From: an uncultured Oxalobacter sp.
GTDB taxonomy: Bacteria; Pseudomonadota; Gammaproteobacteria; Burkholderiales; Burkholderiaceae_D
DNA length: 64,000 nt
Assembly (NCBI GenBank): GCA_934270705.1
Contig: CAKQQG010000003.1
Location: 1 to 64,000, forward strand
Reading direction: 5' to 3'
In this document: piece after piece, positions 57,395 through 64,000 of the stretch
Layout of the letters: the number at the start of each line of letters is the position of its first letter
How positions within the stretch are numbered: position 1 is the first letter of the stretch
The notes under the pieces: generated by a model
Databases searched by the model: none
What the model saw: the letters and a program-made list of their open reading frames with translations, nothing else
Told to the model about the DNA's origin: nothing
Program-made: the position numbers and the translations under genes

Positions 57395-59113
57395 ATGAGT
57401 TTAGAAATGACAGGCTCCGACATTCTCGTCAGGAGTCTGGCCGAAGAAGGAGTAGAGCACGTTTTCGGATATCCCGGTGGTGCCGTCCTCTATATTTACG
57501 ACGCCATCTACAAACAGGACAAATTCAAGCATATTCTTGTCCGTCATGAACAGGCAGCCGTTCATGCGGCAGATGCCTACGCAAGAAGTTCCGGCAAGGT
57601 AGGTGTTGCGCTGGTCACATCCGGCCCGGGCGTCACCAACGCCGTCACGGGTCTGGCCACCGCCTACATGGATTCCATTCCACTCGTTCTGATCAGCGGT
57701 CAGGTCGCCACTCACGCTATCGGTTCCGATGCCTTCCAGGAATGTGATGCCGTCGGCATTACGCGCCCCTGCGTCAAGCACAATTTCCTGGTCAAGGACG
57801 TTCGTGATCTGGCAGTCACCATCAAGAAAGCTTTCTATATCGCTTCCACTGGGCGCCCCGGTCCTGTCCTGATCGACATTCCCAAAGATGTCAGCATGCA
57901 ATCCTGCATTTTCGATTATCCAAAAGAAATCGAAATGCGCTCCTACAAACCGATCGACAAGGGACATACCGGACAGATCCGCAAAGCCGTCCAGATGATG
58001 CTTCAGGCGGAACGTCCGCTCGTCTATGCCGGCGGCGGCGTCATCCTTTCCGATTCCGCTCCGGAACTGAACAAGCTGGTCGATCGTCTGGGTGCGCCTT
58101 GCGTCAATACGCTTCAGGGACTGGGGGGCTACCGTGCATCCAGCGAAAAATACATCGGCATGCCCGGCATGCATGGCATGTACGAAGCCAATCTGGCCAT
58201 GCAGCATTGCGATGTCCTGATCGCTATCGGCGCCCGTTTCGACGACCGTGTCATCGGCAATCCCGAACACTTCTCGAAAGTGGATCGCAAGATCATCCAC
58301 ATCGACATTGACCCGTCTTCGATTTCCAAACGCGTCAAGGTCGATATTCCGATCGTCGGCAACGTCAAGGATGTCTTGCAGGAAATGCTTGCCCAACTCG
58401 ATGCCGCACCGGCCGGTTCGATCAATCCGAAAGCGCTTGCCCCATGGTGGGCGCAGATCAATGAATGGCGCAAGAAAAACTGCCTGAAATATACGTATTC
58501 CGACCAGATCATCAAGCCGCAATTCGTGATCGAAAAACTGTGGGAAGTCACCAAAGGTGATGCCTATATCGCTTCCGACGTCGGGCAACACCAGATGTGG
58601 GCAGCACAATATTATCCGTTTGACAAACCACGCCGCTGGCTCAATTCGGGCGGTCTGGGAACCATGGGCGTCGGCCTGCCTTATGCCATGGGTATCCAGA
58701 TGGCTCACCCGGGCGCGACGGTTGCCTGTATCACGGGCGAGGGCTCCATCCAGATGAACATTCAGGAGCTGGCCACCTGCAAACAGTACAATCTCACACC
58801 GAAGATCGTCATGCTGAACAACGGCGTTCTCGGTATGGTTCGTCAGTGGCAACGTCTGGACTACGAGTCACGCTATTCGGAAACCTACGTCGCTTCCCTG
58901 CCGGATTTCAACAAGCTGGCCGAAGCATACGGTCATGTCGGATTACGGATCGAAAAACCGGCCGATGTGGAAGGCGCATTGCGCGAGGCTTTCTCGATGA
59001 AAGACAAACTGGTATTCATGAATTTCCTGACGGATTCCTCGGAAAACGTCTGGCCGATGGTCAAGGCAGGCAAGGGTCTGACCGAAATGCTGATGAGTCT
59101 GGAGGACAAATAA
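57395..59113 (+). CDS. ilvB: Acetolactate synthase large subunit
   Basis: Thiamine diphosphate enzyme of valine, leucine and isoleucine synthesis. 572 residues: catalytic Glu in LVRHEQAAVHAADAYAR near 48, GVALVTSGPGVTNAVTGL near 68, FAD-contacting GARFDDRV near 285 and the ThDP motif GEGSIQMNIQELAT...NNGVLGMVRQWQ near 445-480. It begins the ilvB-ilvN-ilvC operon; ilvN starts 1 base after its stop codon. Confidence 0.97.
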   Translation: MSLEMTGSDILVRSLAEEGVEHVFGYPGGAVLYIYDAIYKQDKFKHILVRHEQAAVHAADAYARSSGKVGVALVTSGPGVTNAVTGLATAYMDSIPLVLISGQVATHAIGSDAFQECDAVGITRPCVKHNFLVKDVRDLAVTIKKAFYIASTGRPGPVLIDIPKDVSMQSCIFDYPKEIEMRSYKPIDKGHTGQIRKAVQMMLQAERPLVYAGGGVILSDSAPELNKLVDRLGAPCVNTLQGLGGYRASSEKYIGMPGMHGMYEANLAMQHCDVLIAIGARFDDRVIGNPEHFSKVDRKIIHIDIDPSSISKRVKVDIPIVGNVKDVLQEMLAQLDAAPAGSINPKALAPWWAQINEWRKKNCLKYTYSDQIIKPQFVIEKLWEVTKGDAYIASDVGQHQMWAAQYYPFDKPRRWLNSGGLGTMGVGLPYAMGIQMAHPGATVACITGEGSIQMNIQELATCKQYNLTPKIVMLNNGVLGMVRQWQRLDYESRYSETYVASLPDFNKLAEAYGHVGLRIEKPADVEGALREAFSMKDKLVFMNFLTDSSENVWPMVKAGKGLTEMLMSLEDK

Positions 59114-59114
59114 A

Positions 59115-60657
<1,543 letters not shown>

Positions 60658-60677
60658 TTTCCAACGGGAAATGTAGT

Positions 60678-60706
60678 GAAAAAGAGCGCCTTGTGCGCTC
60701 TTTTTC
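60678..60706 (+). terminator. Terminator after ilvC
   Basis: GAAAAAGAGCGC / GCGCTCTTTTTC stem with a CTTGT loop, about 20 bases past the stop codon. mutS translation begins well downstream, at 60790. Confidence 0.93.
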
Positions 60707-60789
60707 GTTTCCGATCCGTACCTGCATTAACATGGAAAACCGTATCGGTTACACTGTCGGGTATCTTTGCCAAGCAGCGTTTCGATTCC

Positions 60790-63474
60790 ATGACCCCTCC
60801 ATCCCGACGAGCATCTTCCAGCAAAAGCGCCATCGCAGAATCGGCAAAACACACGCCGATGATGCAACAGTATCTCCGGATCAAGGCAGAACATCCCGAT
60901 ATGTTGCTCTTGTACCGGATGGGCGATTTTTATGAACTGTTTTTCGAAGATGCCATCACGGCATCGCAAATCCTCGGCATCGTCCTGACGCAAAGATCAT
61001 CGACAGGGCAAAATGTGGCCATGGCCGGCATCCCCTTTCACGCACTGGATCAGTACCTCGCAAAGCTGATCGCCACCGGTCAGTCGGTCGCCATTTGCGA
61101 ACAGATCGGCGATCCGGCGACCAGCAAAGGGCCTGTCGAACGCAAAGTCGTCCGCATCGTCACCCCTGGCACACTGACTGACTCGAACCTGCTGCCCGAA
61201 AAAGCGGATCGTCCGCTGCTGGCACTGTATTGCCAGCAAAACAAAAAACAATGGCTACTCGGTATGGCATGGCTTTCGCTTTCGAGCGGTTCGCTGAAAC
61301 TGTGCGAAATAACCGTCGATGACAAAACTTTTGCCAGCCGATTGCAACAGGAAATCGAGCGCATTGGTGCCGCGGAAATTCTGGTTCCAGACGGATTCGA
61401 TACCGGGTGTCTTGCAGGTTTTTCAGCACGTATCGTAACGGTACCTGCATGGCATTTCGACAGGGATAACGGCGAAAAGGAACTGATGGAACAGCTTGCC
61501 GTCGCCACGCTGGACGGGTTCGGTGCATCCGGTCTGAACCCTGCTCTCGGTGCTGTCGGTGCCATTCTGAAATATGCCCATGCGACACAATCGCAAAATC
61601 TCCGTCATGTCCGGAATTTGTCCGTCGAAACGGAAAGCGACTACATTGCCATGGACGCCATGACGAGACGCAATCTGGAACTGACCGAACCGATCAGGTT
61701 CGACAGCGTCAAAAACCAGTCGCCGACTCTTCTGGCGGAACTCGATCATTGCAGAACCGCAATGGGTTCACGTCTGCTAAGGCACTGGCTGCATCATGCC
61801 TGTCGTGCGCAATCCGTAGCACGCTCAAGACACGCCGTCATTACGGCGCTGACGGAAGCCTGCGTCATCGACGGCTTGCGCAGCATATTGTCCAACATCC
61901 CCGATATCGAGCGTATCGTCTCACGCATTGCCTTGTATTCGGCACGTCCGCGAGACCTGACTGCCTTGCGATCCGGATTACAACAACTTCCGGGAGTACG
62001 CTCCTATCTGGATCAGTGCGTCATGGAAGACGACTCTTCGCTGCTGCGCGACATTTACCGGAATCTGGCCGTTCCGCAAGCTTGTCTCGACCTCCTCGAA
62101 CACGCCCTTGTCGAAGAACCTTCCGCGATGATACGCGAAGGTGGTGTCATCGCCCCCGGATTCAGTGCCGATCTCGACGAACTGCGTGCGCTTGCCGACA
62201 ATGCAGGACAATTTCTGGTCGATCTGGAAGCACGCGAAAAAGAACGTACCGGCATTGCCAACTTGCGTGTGGAGTACAACCGGGTACACGGATTTTATAT
62301 CGAAGTCACGCAGGGACAACTCTCGAAGGTCCCCGACGACTACCGCCGTCGGCAAACCCTCAAAAATACAGAAAGGTTCATCACACCGGAACTCAAGGCA
62401 TTCGAGGACAAGGTTCTGTCGGCACGCGAAAGAGCGCTGGCTCTGGAAAAAACACTCTATGAACAACTGTTGCAGGATCTGACTGCCTATATCGTCCCCT
62501 TGCAACAGATCGCCCGACACGCCGCCTTGCTCGACGTTTTGAACGCACTGGCTTTTCATGCCGGGAAATCCGGATGGACAAAACCGCAACTTGTCGAAGA
62601 ACCTGTCATTCATATCGAACAGGGACGCCATGCCGTGATCGAAAACCGGATAGAACGGTTTATCGCCAACGACTGCGACCTTTCTGCCAACCGCAAATTC
62701 CTGCTGATCACCGGTCCCAATATGGGAGGCAAATCCACCTATATGCGCCAGACGGCGCTGATCGTGCTGCTGGCTTATATCGGCAGCTTCGTTCCAGCCA
62801 GTCGTGCCGTCATCGGCCCGATCGACCGCATATTCACCCGTATCGGTGCAGCCGACGATCTGGCCGGAGGCCGTTCCACCTTCATGGTCGAAATGACAGA
62901 AGCCGCATCCATTCTCAACGGCGCAACACAACAATCGCTTGTTCTGATGGATGAAATCGGCCGTGGGACATCTACCTTCGACGGTCTGGCACTGGCATGG
63001 GCCATCGCACACCATCTGATCGAGCACAACAACAGCTTCACCCTGTTCGCCACCCACTATTTCGAATTGACGCAACTGCCCGATACCTGTCCGACAGCGG
63101 CTAACGTTCATTTATCCGCTATCGAACACAAGGACCGTATCGTTTTCCTGCATGCCGTGGAACCCGGTCCCGCATCGCAAAGCTATGGACTTCAGGTCGC
63201 AAAACTGGCAGGCGTTCCCCCTTCGGTCATTCGTGTCGCACGCAAACATCTGGCGGAACTGGAGTCCCACTTCATCATCGACCAGAACCAGCTCAGTCTG
63301 TTTTCCACACCATTGCATGATGAAACGGCACCAGAGGAAGGAAGCACACAGGACTTCCGCTTCATGCCAGTTATCGACTCGCTGGAGCAACTCGATCCGG
63401 ATGCGCTTTCTCCGCGAGATGCACTCAATGCATTGTATGACCTGAAAAAACAATTACAATCCCTGCTACCATAA
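60790..63474 (+). CDS. mutS: DNA mismatch repair protein MutS
   Basis: Recognises mismatches and starts repair with MutL. 894 residues: mismatch-binding domain with [13 protein letters not shown] near 42 (Phe-x-Glu), connector and lever domains, then the ATPase with Walker [15 protein letters not shown] near 640, [26 protein letters not shown], Walker [23 protein letters not shown] near 715 and [15 protein letters not shown] 60790 starts the family N terminus. No other repair gene is beside it. Confidence 0.97.
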   Translation: MTPPSRRASSSKSAIAESAKHTPMMQQYLRIKAEHPDMLLLYRMGDFYELFFEDAITASQILGIVLTQRSSTGQNVAMAGIPFHALDQYLAKLIATGQSVAICEQIGDPATSKGPVERKVVRIVTPGTLTDSNLLPEKADRPLLALYCQQNKKQWLLGMAWLSLSSGSLKLCEITVDDKTFASRLQQEIERIGAAEILVPDGFDTGCLAGFSARIVTVPAWHFDRDNGEKELMEQLAVATLDGFGASGLNPALGAVGAILKYAHATQSQNLRHVRNLSVETESDYIAMDAMTRRNLELTEPIRFDSVKNQSPTLLAELDHCRTAMGSRLLRHWLHHACRAQSVARSRHAVITALTEACVIDGLRSILSNIPDIERIVSRIALYSARPRDLTALRSGLQQLPGVRSYLDQCVMEDDSSLLRDIYRNLAVPQACLDLLEHALVEEPSAMIREGGVIAPGFSADLDELRALADNAGQFLVDLEAREKERTGIANLRVEYNRVHGFYIEVTQGQLSKVPDDYRRRQTLKNTERFITPELKAFEDKVLSARERALALEKTLYEQLLQDLTAYIVPLQQIARHAALLDVLNALAFHAGKSGWTKPQLVEEPVIHIEQGRHAVIENRIERFIANDCDLSANRKFLLITGPNMGGKSTYMRQTALIVLLAYIGSFVPASRAVIGPIDRIFTRIGAADDLAGGRSTFMVEMTEAASILNGATQQSLVLMDEIGRGTSTFDGLALAWAIAHHLIEHNNSFTLFATHYFELTQLPDTCPTAANVHLSAIEHKDRIVFLHAVEPGPASQSYGLQVAKLAGVPPSVIRVARKHLAELESHFIIDQNQLSLFSTPLHDETAPEEGSTQDFRFMPVIDSLEQLDPDALSPRDALNALYDLKKQLQSLLP

Positions 63475-63554
63475 CGATTGTTCCGACTATCCGGAACAAC
63501 ACCTTCATACCGGATGGTCGTTTTATATCCGTTTTTCCGTTCCTGTTGGCTACC

Positions 63555-64000
63555 ATGAAAAAATGGATTCTTTTTTTGCTGCTGGCCATCACTGCAACTG
63601 CACAGGCTGCCGCAGCCGGTAATTCGTTTCATTTTCTGGCCATGAGCCAACCACAACAGGAAAATAACGAAAAAGCGCTCGAAACTGCATTCGAAAAACT
63701 GGCACACACCCATCCAGCCTTTGTCGTCATCAATGGAATCAAATCCGAAAAAGAAGCCTGCAGCGACAAACTGTACTATGAACGCAAGGAGCTGGCCAAT
63801 GCCGTCAATCTGCCAGTCGTTTTGTCCCTGTCGAACGCTGACTGGGTCAACTGCCGCAACCGGCATGGCGACTCGCTGGCGATCGAACGGCTGATCCGTC
63901 TGAAACAAATCTTCTTTGACAGTACCGATTCCCTGGGCGCGACACCCCTTGCATTGACGAGGCAATCACTGGGAAGCCGCTTCGCCAATTATCCTGAAAA
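63555..64000 (+). CDS. Secreted protein resembling metallophosphoesterase-like families, cut by the window end
   Basis: Open frame of at least 148 codons running off the right edge. N-terminal signal peptide KKWILFLLLAITATAQAAAAG, then mature sequence with FVVINGIKSEKEACSDKLYYERKEL, LPVVLSLSNADWVNC and DSLGATPLALTRQS. The N-G-I-K, S-N-A-D-W (like the usual G-D-N-D-W) and following spacing recall exported calcineurin-like phosphoesterase-type proteins of Burkholderiales. The metal-binding assignment is tentative: the usual GDND appears as SNAD. ATG 63555 follows TTGGCTACC; no clear Shine-Dalgarno is seen. Confidence 0.65.
   Translation, partial: MKKWILFLLLAITATAQAAAAGNSFHFLAMSQPQQENNEKALETAFEKLAHTHPAFVVINGIKSEKEACSDKLYYERKELANAVNLPVVLSLSNADWVNCRNRHGDSLAIERLIRLKQIFFDSTDSLGATPLALTRQSLGSRFANYPE

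Noticed and set aside
57401-58852. 483-codon frame antisense to ilvB
   Set aside because: The sense strand is a full acetolactate synthase; the antisense product is low-complexity and unlike any family I know.

Overview
The window reads as chromosome of a betaproteobacterium, order Burkholderiales, most likely the family Oxalobacteraceae and plausibly Oxalobacter. This rests on gene order (gyrA-serC-pheA-hisC-tyrA-aroA; iscRSUA-hscBA-fdx-iscX; ratA-rnfH beside smpB; ilvB-ilvN-ilvC), moderate base composition, and an anaerobic-type formate dehydrogenase next to AhpC/AhpF. The genus is inference; no oxalate gene and no 16S lie in the window. Coding density is high. I see no insertion sequence, prophage, CRISPR or tRNA.

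Layout. 1-8.5 kb: a leftward aromatic amino acid, serine and gyrase block (gyrA, serC, pheA, hisC, tyrA, aroA), followed at the extreme left edge by two tandem rRNA-type promoters pointing out of the window. 8.9-18 kb: a small OmpA-family protein, ubiG, gph, metK (leftward), an LpxL-type acyltransferase, dapF, a PPK2 polyphosphate kinase, and ahpC-ahpF. 18-22.8 kb: a divergent sirtuin, thiM, a secreted DUF4139 protein and an O-acetylhomoserine sulfhydrylase. 22.8-34.4 kb: a molybdenum/formate island of fdhD, modE, modABC, an aldehyde dehydrogenase, a cysteine-type FdhF, HydN, an AegA/GltD-like flavo-iron-sulfur protein and mobB. 34.4-44.4 kb: an orphan peptide-binding protein, ribF-ileS-lspA-coaBC-dut, a lipoprotein with a degenerate M48 peptidase motif, and a LysE exporter. 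44.5-52.7 kb: rplM-rpsI, argC, erpA and the complete ISC iron-sulfur operon with an IscR-type operator. 52.7-57 kb: smpB, ratA-rnfH, tesA/ybbA, and a sigma factor-DUF3619-DUF3106 cassette. 57-64 kb: ilvB-ilvN-ilvC, mutS and the start of a secreted protein.

How it fits together. The central island holds what is needed to make and run a molybdenum formate dehydrogenase: molybdate uptake and its regulator, molybdopterin guanine dinucleotide support (MobB), sulfur transfer to the cofactor (FdhD), the catalytic subunit, and two Fe-S electron carriers. The ISC operon and ErpA would supply the many Fe-S clusters these proteins need.

Most notable points: modC is broken by a -1 frameshift at a sequence that is also a canonical slippery heptamer; GyrA carries Gln at the quinolone-determining position 83; an M48/PDZ lipoprotein has lost the first zinc-binding His; tesA and ybbA have overlapping divergent start codons with no ybbP permease; and a sigma factor is coupled to a likely membrane anti-sigma protein.
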